This document shows, piece after piece, positions 22,881 to 34,985 of a DNA stretch of 64,000 bases. This DNA is from Pyrrhosoma nymphula. Its lineage: Eukaryota; Arthropoda; Insecta; Odonata; Coenagrionidae. Numbering within the stretch: the stretch's first letter is position 1; the number at the start of each line of letters is the position of its first letter. The stretch lies in contig OY754327.1 in the NCBI GenBank assembly GCA_963573305.1, positions 181,544,386-181,608,385 of the forward strand, given 5' to 3'. The notes below the pieces were generated by a model. It had not been told where the DNA came from. It was given only the letters and a program-made list of their open reading frames with translations, and searched no databases. Made by a program: the position numbers and the translations under genes.

Positions 22881-25120
22881 GCTGTTGACCGATGTTATCC
22901 TGTCCGCTCTCGATTTCGTGCAAAAATAATATTAACCGTCGCCAAATACGCCTTCCCCTCTCCTCCCCGGCCTCACGCAACTGCTAGGAACCCCGTTTCC
23001 GGGTGACCGTGAAATTTTATTCGAAAAAAATTTAGTCGGCAGGCAAAAATAATTAAACAATCTGACCCGGGCAAGCGCCCTCTCTGCTGTGTGGCGGAGT
23101 AATTTCAGCTCGCCCCTTGCTGCGGACGCACGTTTCCCTGTTCCGTTTCGGTTTTCCTGGGGGGGAGGGGCGTTGGGCTGGGGCGATAGGGGGATTTTTA
23201 TCCGTCGTCTCTTCCCGCCGTTCGTGAAATTGAAGGCGAGGGGAGGAGACGGAAGAAGAGGAAGGGGTGGGTGGGTTAGGCGATGGATAGGGGGCGGCGT
23301 GAGGGCTGCAGCGGGGGGTGTTAAGGGAGACGAGGAAGCTTTTGGGGGGCGAGGGTTGCAAAAAGTAGGATTTTCGGCGGGTGCCCCGAACCGCTCCTTT
23401 CCTCCCTCTCTCTCCCCATATCGTGCAGTCTTTGCCTTTTTGTGCGTGAGGGCGAAGGGTTGTTGGACTCGTGAGGGAAAAGGACAGGGAAAGGGGAGGA
23501 AGGGTACGGGGAGGGGGGGGGGGGAGGCCCAACTCTCTAATTGCGGCGGGCCCTGCAACTACTAGGGAGGAGATGTGTGCAGGAGGGAGACGGGGGACTG
23601 GTTTCATCTCTCACGCTCTTCTTCTCTCCAATTCTCTCTTCCTTTCTACTTCTTCTATCATCCTCCCCTACTCTTCCACCCCTTTGGCATCCCCTAGTTA
23701 TCCCGTTTCCCCTCCCGGCCTCCTCCCCCTTCGTGGCCCCCACAATCCCCTTCCCCCCCTGCCGTCCCTCCCTTCCCTGGCGCCGATCGATCAAGCGCCC
23801 ACGGGGCCCCCAGGGTGGTGCGTGTGGTGCTTGCGTGAGGATGTGTTTACGCACCATGCGCGGGGAGGAAGTGGACAAAAATACACGGCCGTGCACTGTA
23901 GAAAATCGGATTCTATGTGCAAGGAAACCACCCATCGATGAGAGGGGGAAAATGCGGTCGGTAACGTAGTTGGACGAACGTATGCATCGCGAAATATCCA
24001 TAGCGTAAAGTGACCACTGCAAGTAATCGAACCAGAGGTCAGCGGAATTTACTCAGCTTTACTCGTTCCGGCCCTGTTGGCTTTTCACTAGTTACTGTAC
24101 GGTCATCTTCCATATTGAGGAGAGAAGAGCAAATCCATAGCCTGATTTTATTTCACAGGCAATTTTTACTTGCAATTCTATGCCGTGAATGGCTCTATTT
24201 TGCGCATCTAAAAATGAATTTGCAATGAAAAATTTAGCTTTCCCTAGCTTAAAATTTTTCTTTCAGGTTCATTCATCCCTGTATTTTGGTGTGAAATATA
24301 AAAGTAGTATATGATAATTAAATCGTCGCAGATGAGAGGACTATGGGTCAGCTCCTCGTAGACCGCCTTTTCTCGTAAGCAATTGCGCTAATATACTTCC
24401 TATACCTCCAGATAGGCACGCCAAAGATATTAGTAAATCCTGTGGATGCTTGTTTTTTCTTATTATGGCCACGGACTGGTTTAATTTGAAGACTTTTGGA
24501 ATAAATGGTGACATGTAGTAGTAAAACTTAAATGTAAGATGAATCATAAACTAATTTTAATTATTGTATCTGGAGACTTTTTAAGAAGTACTTTTGCCTT
24601 TACTATGAAATATCTCTCTTCTGGTGTAGAGATCATGATTCGGCTTCGATCTGCGGACGATTTCTCGCGGAAGCTAATGTCTGGAAAAAAATGCAAATGC
24701 AAGCGGTGCAAAAGCTGGATATACAGTCTTCGATTCCACTGTCGTTTCTCTCCGTCCTTTATTTTAACTTTTCATCTCGTTTTTGTGCAATTCACCCTCT
24801 TCAGACCCCTCTTTCTAAATATCCATCTTTCGTGCATTGAATTTCAATGCTCTTATCACTTGATTACGTATTTGTGTGCTCGTTGTAGAGTGGTAGTGGA
24901 GTTGAAGTCGTAGAGCGTGCACGTGCATGCGGGGATATTTTTGCAATGTGCTGAAGGGGGGAAGGGAGAGTAGTGGGAGCGTGGAGGAGGAAGGAGGGGG
25001 ATGTTGCCATTCATGTTTTTACGGGAATAGGAGGTGGAGGGAGCTGGGGGGGGGGTGAGGAGGAGGGGGGGAGGTGGGAGGGCTGGGAAGGGAGGTGGGC
25101 AAGAAAGAATCGCGCGCTCC
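22880..25120. promoter_or_regulatory. GC-rich, strand-skewed block, possible promoter island
   Basis: The region is visibly GC- and CpG-rich (22880-23900). It has a purine-rich top strand at 23240-23540 (runs of G up to 12) and a pyrimidine-rich one at 23590-23790. After a normal AT-rich spacer, a second G-rich run appears at 24950-25090. Overlapping open frames on both strands (up to 208 codons) are low-complexity P/R/G/S products of this bias. Such islands often mark transcription starts, but no initiator or exon can be proven here. Confidence 0.35.
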
Positions 25121-25499
25121 CCAAATAAGTAACAACCTCCATACTCGTCGCTCATTTCTCCTTCCCGACTTTTAAAAAATGGCCCGAGTGTCTCTATATT
25201 TGGTGGAAAAACGTATCGACAGGCTCGTTTGCTCGGGAATAACGCAGGCAGGGAGACGGACTTGAAATGTTTCGCATCCCGCCGGTCGTACGCTCCTGGG
25301 AGACCTAATGGACGGGAAAGCGCGGAGCTGGCAGATGCAGTCATTGCCTGTTTGGATATTCGCGACTCGCATCGCGTGGGTCGTTTCGCACTGTAAAGTC
25401 TCCACGACTGGGGCACTGACGGGTTTTACGACGCAATGTGCATCCGAGAAACAGTGTTCCTGATCTCGGGCCTCTAGGACTCTCTCGGAAAACACGCCA

Positions 25500-28230
25500 G
25501 ACATCTCAAATTGACTTTAAATTTTACTGATGCCTACTCCAAATGACATTCGATAATATTTTTTCAAATAAGGATGCTGGGATGGAACAAGTTTTACTTA
25601 AAAACCTTAAAGAACCCTCTTTTCTAATATTGCGGCTGCGCAATAAACATCTTTTCAGAGTCCATTAGCATTAGAAAATTAAACGTTTACCTACTCTGCG
25701 TAGACTGTGACATCATGGATTGAATTTGCTTCTCCTCTGAGAGACTTGGAAGAGGAACATTGCCAAAATTTCCGATGATCCCGAACGCCTCCACCTTGAA
25801 ATTATACAGCGGACCACCAACTAATCGATACAAACGCAAGTGAGGCTTCAATATTAAAAGGGTCGTTAAAATCAGGTAAATTTCGTTCTAAACGAATGAA
25901 GGGTATTAAGGTTTGATCCATACGTTCTTATGCAATTATGGAATCGGATAAATTTACGTTTGGATCGGATCTATCGGTTTGTTTTTAATTTACTTTCGTG
26001 GTTTTTCAATTGAATTTAAATTGACTTAGAGCCAGAGAACTTGTTTTATATTATATACTTACGCGTTTTCATCGCATTTAATTAAATGATAAGCTTGAAT
26101 CATTTTGTGTTCCCCGGTGAGGGAGGTTTTAAACGCTGTTCTGCTAACTCATCATTTCTCCCGTACCTCGCAGTCACTTTTAATGGAACTTGTCATTCAA
26201 ATTTCCGAATCCAGCGTCGACGAATTCCGCCATTTATTGATGCACTTTAGAAATTTGTTGAAAAGGATTTAGCATAAATTTTAATCTCTCTTTGCGTGAA
26301 TAGGGTAGAAAGACAGTGAATTATTATTTTTATTATAATTGAATACACGATGTTGGTAAATAATTTCGTTAAGTGATCATGAATTGGATGGTGCATGGCC
26401 TCGTGAAAGTGTTCGTTCTCCGTGAATTGAATTGTATATCCATACAGAGTGACTGATTTTGAAATTCTCTTCGTTACGCTGGGACTTGATTTGACTGAAT
26501 TGGCTCAAAATTAAATATACACGGATAAAATTATTTTTTTTGCTTGGCTTCTATTGAAAAGGTTTGAAGAATACATACGAATAGATGATATGCTTGATAA
26601 AAAATGATATTATGTAAAGAGGAATAAAACTATACCTAATATAAAGCGGTATCATTACAATGAGTCAGGGATTTATATTTGTTATATCGATCTGTGGGTG
26701 TAATGTTTTGTTAATGGCTTTTAAAAGTTAACAATGAAATCATAGGTGAATTGGTGGCTGAAATGAAATGGTTCCCTTTATAATTGATTGCCCCATTAAA
26801 CCACGGAGGGAAAAGGATTGAGAGGAATACCAGAAAAAGTCCCGTGATACATTTTACGATAAAGTATTCTCATAAGAACTAAAATGTCAAGGAAATCAAC
26901 CGTTTATATATTATTGGGATGTGAAAAACATACGTAAAACGTACTTAGAAAAACTAACCGGCATCAAACTATGAAATAGAGGATCATAGTGATCTACGAT
27001 AGATTTTTTAACGTAAAATATAAGTTTTCTGATTAAAGGTAACTTTTTACGGGTAAAAAACAGCGTTGCATTCGATTATAACAATGGAAGAAAGGCTAAA
27101 GCAGGGATGCTGAACTTCATTTTCTATGCTTATAAATCACTGTTGACTCACCTGAAAGCACCTGAGGGCATCTCGAAGCAATATTTAAAAAAATATCAAA
27201 TAAATAAATAGTTCTGCCATTAAGTAGTGAGAAATTAACACTGCGTCTGCGTCATCAATAGTAAATTCCATTTAAAATTGTATGGAGGCATCTCCCAACA
27301 TGAAAAATCCTGCACCCGAGAGTGATTTAATCAATGATTATTGCGAAATTACCGAATTGAATAAGTGAATTGCCCACCCTATTTATTGATTGATTGCGAC
27401 TAATGATTCTTTCACATCGTTCTCATTTTTCCTTATCCCATTTTATCCTTATTTTAAAAATTAATATTTTTCCCCATAATTTATTTTTTATAGTTCGAAG
27501 GTTAAGTGTTAATGAAGCAATTCACCAAATCAGCATTACTTTGCAAATTATCTAGTATATTACTGCATTACAATCTAACGTTTTCCGTGCTTTTTTATAA
27601 CTTGAAATGACCGGAAAGTAGCATTTTCTAATGTTCGTTTTTGATGATCGACTTGTCGACTGACTAAAAAGGCCGCTAAATACTGAAATACGGCATACAT
27701 TTCGATTCATTCTCCAATTAAATCATATAATTAGCAAAATAAGTAAACAAGGTCATTTAAACCAGTTTAGTTAAGCATTTCCATTGAAATATGTTTTAGT
27801 TTCTATTTCTGTATTAATATGACTCCAGTTTCATTTCAGCCCCGAAAGGAGCTCACGATCATATAATTTGTTCCTCACCTATGTGAGTCCGTCACAACAG
27901 ATGATCATATTGATTACAACGACAATAATTTCCGTGTAACTAGGGATATTGATCACTCTCCACAATGAGTTAACCGTCAAATTCATTAGCCGTGATCACG
28001 TCACTGCAGAATGAGATGAATTATATTTTGCTTGGCAGAGAGGAAGATGAAATCATCGGCCGAACTTTGAATCCTAACATTTTTTTGTTCGCCATTTTTT
28101 TTGCCTCATAACATTTTCGCATGACTTCGCTTTACATCAAGAGCACATGAAATCGGAATATTTTCTTTTACACGTGCTACCACGTTGTCGTTGACTCTTT
28201 TCCGCGTAAAGGTGTATAAAAAAGTATTGT
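25500..28230. other. Long AT-rich stretch, nothing recognised
   Basis: About 2.7 kb with no open frame above 60 codons, no repeat ends and no RNA motif that I can see. It is consistent with intron or intergenic DNA. Confidence 0.55.
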
Positions 28231-28369
28231 TTTGTTTTATCCCGTCATAAATACCACCACATTTTCAGCGTTTGCTTATCCTATTTGCTTGCTGTTTGCT
28301 ATGGTATTACCTTCCGAGTTCCTTGCCCTCGACTACGCATTGCTATTCTCCGCCATATCTCACTCGAAG

Positions 28370-28720
28370 AGTCAGCCGGCGTTTCGAACTGGTGGTCTCC
28401 CTGGCTGCTCCACGCCTCCCGACCCTCTACCCTCTAGTCGCAGTGGGACCCGATAGCTCCTGCACCCAAGGGGTTGCCGACACGGCCCCCCGTGGGGGCT
28501 CCCGGCCTGTCCCCGGCGACCCTGCCCAGGCTTAATACGAAATGCCGTCCCTGTATCCACGGGTGAAGGGTCGGAGGTTGCTATGGAAGGGGAGGGGGGG
28601 GGAGTGGGGGCCAGAGGCGAGAGTGGGCGGACTCGGGTTGTCAAGGCGACACACGTTGTTATGGCGACGGAGCGGAGACGAAGAGAGAGAGAGGAGGATG
28701 ATGGAAGGGTAGGGGAAGTT
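28370..28720. other. GC-rich, CpG-bearing patch
   Basis: A compact GC-rich island with GGGG(G) runs and CpGs between AT-rich flanks. The frames on both strands look like composition artefacts. It could be a regulatory island or a GC-rich repeat fragment. CGTTTCGAACTGG at about 28379-28391 weakly resembles a reversed tRNA B-box. Confidence 0.3.
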
Positions 28721-29840
28721 GTAAGTTGTTTCCATCGCTGGATCCAATTGATCAAATTCCTTCCATAGCTGTCGGCAAAAATATCGATAGTACTTTACTT
28801 TTTTTCCTGTGTTCCAGCTACTTTTAAAGTAAATTCGAATTTATATCCGGCTAAAGGAGAGGTATAAAATCAAATATTTCAATTCTGCAATACGTGCAGC
28901 ACGCTATTATTTTTAGCGGTTTAAAGGCCACTTTCTTTTACTGTAGATGTGTGTTTTCATTTCGAGCGAAATTGTGCCCATAAGGTCCCTTCTTACTTTC
29001 AACCCAGATCCATGAAGGATGCTAATTGTATTCATATGTAGTTTTCAGGACGTTCTTACAGAACGTGGATGAGAACAACGGTAAATGAGCGCTTTCGTCC
29101 AGCTGGAACAAATTTTTTTTCACACGCTTAAAATGCTACGATTTCCACCAAATTATGTATACGTATTAAACACAGCCTGCGCATTTGTAAAACTATTTGT
29201 TTGTACTAATACCAACAATACTAAGGTAACAAGACTATCAAACCTGGTAAGTGCAATTTCCGGAGTCAGCCATATTTCATAGAAGGCGCCTTTCTCGTAA
29301 CCTCAGATGGATGGCGCAGCGGTCGCCCAGTTGCTCCTCTACGCTTCGTCGTCCTCTTTATCTCGCGGCAGATGCAGTTTTAGGCGCCTTCACATCAAAC
29401 TTTCCCTCAGTCCCGAATGCGAATTTCTTCCGTTTTCATCGTAACTCCCACCAGCTCCGATAAGAACAAGAGAATCCGTATTGTGTTCCTAATTTCACAG
29501 CAATAACCTCACTTAACTAATTACCCCACGGTAGAAGGGGAACTCACAACGAATGGACTTCCGCGTCTCTAACGTGCTTTTTCATGCAAAACGCAAGTAA
29601 ATAGCCGCAGTGAGGGCTTTTCTGCCCTTCCCTTGGCAGCAAACAACCGTGTTTTTACCGTGCCGCCGAAAAGAGAAATGGTGACCTGTAATTGTTAGCC
29701 TTTCTTCCGTCCTCCCCAAACAATGACCGACGGCATTGTTTGCACACGTGAACTCAGACGCGTTGTCCACCACGTGTTTATGTGATAATTATGTCCTTGC
29801 ACCAACAATTACACAACAACGTGGATATTAGCGTATTACA

Positions 29841-30022
29841 ACCAACTTTCTCAAGGGATTTCATTCCTTTTAAAAATAAAAGAACACTAATCCTCCGACA
29901 GAACTAAATTTACGCCCATCAATAACCAACTTTCTCAAGGGATTTCATTCCTTTTACAAATAAAAGAACACTACACATCCAACAGGACTAAATTTACGCT
30001 CTCAATTTCTCAAGGGATTTAA
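29841..30022 (+). repeat. Tandem repeat, unit about 84 bp, 2.2 copies
   Basis: TTTCTCAAGGGATTT recurs at 29847, 29931 and 30006. The first two units are almost identical through CATTCCTTTTA.AAATAAAAG, AACACTA and CTAAATTTACGC; the third is partial and ends at AATTCG. No coding content. Confidence 0.8.
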
Positions 30023-30824
30023 TTCGTAAAGGAAGTTCTACTAAGAGAAGAAGTTCTGCGTTTACACCATAGAAAACGCTGCCCTTTCCATAGTTTCACA
30101 TATACATATTATTTTAATTTTTTTTCTGTTTTCATTTTACATCATCACGGTAAATTAATGAAAATGAAGGTCATAAAACGATAAAAGTAGTATATTTGGG
30201 ATTTTCTCAAACGTTATACTCTTAATTTTGTCAAATTAAATGAATTCGACCGCAATATACAAGAGTAAAATATGATATAAAACAGAATTTCATTTAAATG
30301 GTTGCCGCGCCATCTATTGCATTTTTTACCAACGTGCCAGCAACGCCATCTGTCTGAGCGTCTATAAAACTACAACATTAACAATCCAAAGAACGCATTC
30401 TGGGAATTTCACCATTTCAAATATTGACATTTAGCTTTACACACAGCCAAAAATGCACAACTTACTAGAAAAATGGCCATTTCGGAGTTGCGTACCGTAT
30501 GCGTTTGCGAATGATGACTAGTGTCCGGGTCATAGTTTGTTTTTGCTTCGAGTAAATGCTCCACTAATGAAAAGTAAAATAGAGGTATGGCAACGAATTT
30601 CTCTTGAAACTAACAATAAGAATGTTTATAGTTAATTCACATTTTTTTTAAATACTGCCCATGTTCAACCATACAAATAAAGCTGAAATTGGAGTGCTGG
30701 AAACCATAGTTGTAAATATTATCCAACTCGGACAGCATAACTCGCTTCAGAATTCTCATGCGAGCATAAGGAAATTATGCACGAGCTTGTCTGGGAATCA
30801 TGGTAACAACGGGGAGTTATCCAG

Positions 30825-30998
30825 GTGAATAAATGCATACATTTCTATTCGGGGAAGTCTACTGTTATGTGCTTCTCTTTGAAGCATAATACCATCTCCT
30901 CTATCTGTCGACTTGCCAATCAACCCATTCCCTCCGTCTCTTCCCTCACTGGTTTAGGTGTCACTTTCAATCAAAAATTAACGTTCCTGGATCACATT
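30825..30998 (+). pseudogene. Older LINE reverse transcriptase, left fragment
   Basis: The plus-strand frame includes KSTVMCFSLKHNTIS, then LANQPIPSVSSL, TGLGVTFNQKLTF and LDHI. This matches the segment after the catalytic core of CR1/Jockey-type reverse transcriptases (K---M-FS----I-, V-----LGV-F---L-F--HI). The frame is cut at the LDHI codons by the RTE insertion, whose 12-bp duplication CTGGATCACATT encodes exactly this point. The fragment resumes at 34331. Upstream the coding signal disappears, so the element was 5'-truncated. Confidence 0.7.
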
Positions 30999-31067
30999 CA
31001 TTCATTCATTAGGTAATCTACCAGTTAGAGGTAGATTATGATGAAAGTCTGAATATCCAACGGACTC

Positions 31068-32810
31068 TTACACGTGCCGTGCCTTATCTACCTCAATTAT
31101 TTCTTTCTTCATCTCAGCATAAGTCCTACCTTCCTTCATCCCGTCCATAAAACCGATTCTCTTTCTTCCCCTTCCCCGCTTACCCAACATCCTTCCCTCG
31201 ATCACGGCCTTTAGCAAACCTTCGCCCCTCATTACCGCGTCCAGCCACCTACCCTGCCTTCCCCTAATCTCATCCATAAGTTTCCTCTCCTCGACCACCA
31301 TGTCAAGCACTTCCTCATTTGTCTTCCTTTCCGTCCAACGCACCTTCTCCATCCTCCTCCACACCCACATCTCGAAAGCCTTCAGCCTACTTTCGTCTTC
31401 CTTTCTCAATGTCCACGTTTCTGCCCCATAAAACCCATACAACGCCACACTCCATATCAAGCTCTTCACCAGCCTCTTTTTTGCATCCTTACTTAGGGTC
31501 CCCGTCATCAGCTCCCTTCTATTATTGAACGCTTCCTTCGCTAGCGCTATTCTCCTCCTAATGTCTTTGCTACTATGTCCTGTTTCTTCTAGCGTACTAC
31601 CCAAGTAACTAAATTGTTCTACTTGCTCCAGTTTGTGACTTACTACTCTTATCACCAGCCTCGCTTTCTTTGTCTGAAAGAATCCCATTACTTTTGTATT
31701 CTTATGATTAATCTTCATCCTGTATTTCTCGCACTGCTTTTCCAATGCATCTACTAATGTTTGCAATCCTTTCGATGACCGACTGACCAACGACTGGTCG
31801 TCTGCGAATCTAACCGACTTTATCCACTGGCCTCCTACTTTCATTCCCACATCTAGCTCATCCCATGCCTCTCTTACCATTTACTCAGGATAGATGTTAA
31901 AAAGCAAAGGCGACAACGAGCACCCTTGCCGCACCCCGCGACCTATAACTGCCCACCCTGATTCACCCTCAGCTATCCTCACCTTAGCCCTCTGCCCCAT
32001 ATGTAAGTTTCGGATGAGTCTCCTATCACGCCAATATATTCCTATTTTCCCCAATATCAGCATTAGTTTCTCCCAGTTTACTCTGTCAAACGCCTTTTCG
32101 AAATCCACAAAGCAAGCGAAAACATTCTGATTATACTCTATGTTTCTATCTATAAGTGTCATCATTAACGCAATCGCGTCTCTGGTGGCCCTTCCCTTCC
32201 TAAACCCAAATTGGTCATCGCCTAAATAGTAGTTTTCTCTGCTCTCCAACCTTCTATTTAGTATTCTAAGCAAAACTTTTGCCGCGTGCGAAATTAAACT
32301 GATTGTTCTATACTCCTTGCATTCTGATGCTTTCTTCTTCTCCGGGATAGGTATTAATACTGTTTTCACGAAATCCTCTGGCCATACTCCTTCCTCGTAG
32401 ATCCTGCGAATTACTTCGAAAAAGGATTTTCTCCCCTTACTACCTAGATTCTTCAGTAGCTCCGAAGGTAGGTTATCGGTTCCCACGGATTTTCTACCCT
32501 TCATCTCTCTTAATGCCCTCTCTGTTTCGCTGTCAAGTAACTCTGGTCCGAGGTTATCCTTATATATTAATCCTTCATCCTCTAGATCTAGGCTAAGGGG
32601 TCTATTCTCGCTGTCATATAGGTCCTCTACGTATTCTCTCCACCTTTCCTGGATATCTTCCTGTTCGATTAATATCTTCCCTGTTTTGTCCTTAACCTTT
32701 GGTATCGTTTGCCCTCTCTTACCACCCGATAACATTTTCACCTTGGCGTACAAAGCGCCCACTTCCCCCACCTCCTGCATCTTTTCCATTTCCTCGCATT
32801 GTCCTTCCAC
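31068..32810 (-). pseudogene. RTE reverse transcriptase domain (broken by one stop)
   Basis: Minus strand. Conserved blocks in order are KGRKSVGTDNLPSELLKNLG, KTVLIPIPEKKKASECKEYR, QFGFRKGRATRDAI, FVDFEKAFDRVNW (motif A, first catalytic Asp), GVRQGCSLSPLLFNIY (motif B) and FADDQ (motif C, the catalytic Asp pair). The C-terminal RTE segment follows (FEMWVWRRMEKVRW, GRQGRWLDAVMRGEG). An in-frame TAA immediately follows NIYPE at about 31881, between motifs B and C, and the same frame continues after it. The frame ends just before the short 3' UTR. The catalytic residues are intact, so the stop alone disables this copy. Confidence 0.88.
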
Positions 32811-32849
32811 CAGTTTTCTTTTGCCCGATTGGTCACTCGCCGGAGTTTA

Positions 32850-34139
32850 TTATTCAATTCCTTGTACTTCCTCTTCCCTACGTCGGTGTTCACGTTTTTC
32901 CATATCCTTCTCTCCTCTTTTCTTTATCGTTTCTTCTGTAACCCACTGCTTCTTAACCCTCTTCTTTTCCACCGTTCCTATTGTTTTCTCTGCCGCTCCT
33001 GCGATTCCTGTTTTTATAACCTCCAATCTTCTCTCTATTGCTCCCATCCGCTTTGCTTCAACTATGTTCTTTTCTATCAGCTCTTGGTATTCCCTCCTTT
33101 TCAACCATTTCAATGCTTCAAGGTTCCACCTCTTTATCGTCCTACCTTTACAAAGCCTTTTGAATCTAACTTCACACTTCATCATCACCAAGTTATGATC
33201 GGAGACCGCATCCGCCCCTGGATAGCTACGCGAGTTCTTTACTCTATTCCTAAATCTCTGCCTTACCATTATATAATCAATTTGGTATCTCCCAGAATCA
33301 CCCGGCAATTTCCATGTGTATCTACGCCTGGGGTGATGTTTAAACCAAGTGTTTGTCACTACTAATTTATTTCTTCTACAAAATTCAACTGCCTTTTCAC
33401 CGCGGTCATTTATTCTTCCTAGCCCTAGCCCTCCCACTTCTAATCCTTCCCTCCGTTCCCCCACCACTGCATTCCAGTCACCCATCACTATCAGGTTTTT
33501 CTTTCCCGGTACTTCTCTAATTATTTCTTCTACTTGCTCGTACACCTCTTCCACCTCTTCCTCCCTATGGTTGCTGGTAGGCAAGTATATCTGGACCAGT
33601 ACGAAATTCGTCGGGCGTGTTTTTATTTCTACCACTAGTATCCTGTCGCTCACCTGTTCAATATTTACCACCCTAAGCCCCAATTTTGTGTTCAGTACCA
33701 TACCTACCCCACGTTGACTCTCATCTCCCCCATTATAGATCACCCTGTAGCTATCACTCCAATAGTCCCCGCTATCCTTCCATCTCACTTCGCACAATCC
33801 CAAAGCATCTATTTTTCCTTTTCCCATTTCCCGTTTAATATTTTAAAGCTTCCCGGCCCTCATCATGGTCCTTACGTTCCAAGTTACTATTTTTACCGCT
33901 GTTTTCCTCCTATTTCTCTTTTTCTTCTTCTTCTCCCTCCTATCCCTTGTATCCGCCGATGATGATACTGCTGTGCAAGGATTTCGTGTGATGACGACCG
34001 CAGAGGCCTTCCCTCCCCCGCTGCCAGGCACGTCACGCGCCCTAGTGAGCGGCGTCCGGTAGTTGCCATGAATCAATTCTCTTTGAATGACTTTCATGTT
34101 CTGGGAGGAGATAGTTGAGAGGTATCCCACGCGACTCAA
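32850..34139 (-). pseudogene. RTE apurinic-type endonuclease domain (broken)
   Basis: Minus strand, entering at about 34139. KIVTWNVRTMMRAGKL is the conserved N-terminal strand of the endonuclease. It is followed by an in-frame TAA at 33843-33845 and then the same frame continues through ALGLCEVRWKDSGDYWSD (the E is the metal ligand), VQIYLPTSN, GDWNAVVG, YTWKLPGDSGRYQIDYIMV and SDHNLV, the last containing the catalytic Asp-His. In the family this enzyme nicks target DNA to prime reverse transcription. Near 32850-32880 the frame shifts by one base: the other frame reads KELNNKLRRVTNRAKENWWK, and the original frame is recovered by about 32800. All key residues survive, so the copy is fairly young. 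Confidence 0.85.
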
Positions 34140-34330
34140 CGGTATTTTTAACGTGACACCATCACGGAACTACCTTTCGTCTTGCTCCTACCCTTCGACC
34201 TATCTGGCATGGGTGGCCCTACCAGGAGCAATAGTACTTGCTCCTGCCAGTCCAGCTCTAGGGGTCATTGGAACGCACAAGCCCTTCCGCCACGTCAAGA
34301 TCGTAGTTCAATGAAGAGCTGGATCACATT

Positions 34331-34985
34331 AAAACCATTAAAATAAGGTTATGTCAATTTGTGGTATCCTCTACCGTCTGAATGAGGTTTTGGAACCAAT
34401 TGCTTTAAATTTGTCTTTATCGGATGTGTACTACCACTCCTTGAATTTTCCTCACCCATTTGGTCAATTTCCTCCCCTACCACGCAAAAACTGGTGAACC
34501 GTCTCCTCAATTTCTTTTTAGCAATGGTACGTCATCGCATACCACACCTAAGGCTCTCCTCGCGCGAAGAAGTTTGTCTCTCGGCTTGGCCTATCACACC
34601 TCACTCATCGCCGATTGACCTACGACCTCAAATATCTTCACTCCATAATGAATGGGTCTTTCCTCTCTAATAATCTCCTCTCATTTTTTTCTCTCCACAT
34701 TCCTGCCCGTACCACTCGCAATGTAGGGCTATTACACAAACCCAAATTCCGTCTTTTTCAATTTCGCAACTACCCTTATTATACCGATTACCTCCCCTCT
34801 TCAATACCCCCTCTTATCACTTCCCCATCCCGTGCACTCTTTACCTCTCGCAAAAAGCCCACCTCCCAACTTTTGCCTTTCATTTTGACTGTCGCTTTTC
34901 GTTTAAATTTCCTTGTTATCTTTGTTAAATATTTTGTTTGTATAATTTATTTTTATAAAACCCAAATGGAAAGGTCTTAGTTGCT
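34331..34985 (+). pseudogene. Older LINE reverse transcriptase, right fragment
   Basis: This continues the LINE split by the RTE insertion. Directly after the duplicated 12-mer, a shifted frame reads CGILYRLNEVLEPIALNLSL and a Y-S-L pattern seen in LINE C-terminal regions. Further on, FVSRLGLSHLTHRRLTYDL, KYLHSIMNGS and IPARTTRN follow the usual RR---DL-FLYKI-NG and P-R--R- motifs. Stops and frame changes show decay. The final part (about 34900-34985) is an AT-rich 3' end. Confidence 0.6.

Larger units (their letters stand above)
30987..34330 (-). mobile_element. Near full-length RTE-clade LINE with 12-bp target duplication
   Basis: Minus-strand retroelement, body 30999-34318, flanked by the identical 12-mer CTGGATCACATT at 30987-30998 and 34319-34330. 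Its 3' end is a run of AATG repeats (CATT on the plus strand, 30999-31010), as expected of RTE elements. Its 5' leader (about 34318-34140) contains CTGGTAGGGCCACCCATGCC, a phrase I associate with RTE leaders. About 3.3 kb is the usual length for a complete RTE. The single frame codes for an endonuclease then a reverse transcriptase, but it is broken by two stops and a pair of frameshifts. It lies inside an older plus-strand LINE. Confidence 0.92.

Noticed and set aside
22932..24022. Several 140-208 codon frames on both strands
   Set aside because: Overlapping frames on both strands in a skewed GC island, rich in P, R, S and G with no recognisable motif. They are composition artefacts.
29841..30022. 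CRISPR-like array
   Set aside because: Repeat units are head-to-tail with no unique spacers, and the genome is eukaryotic.
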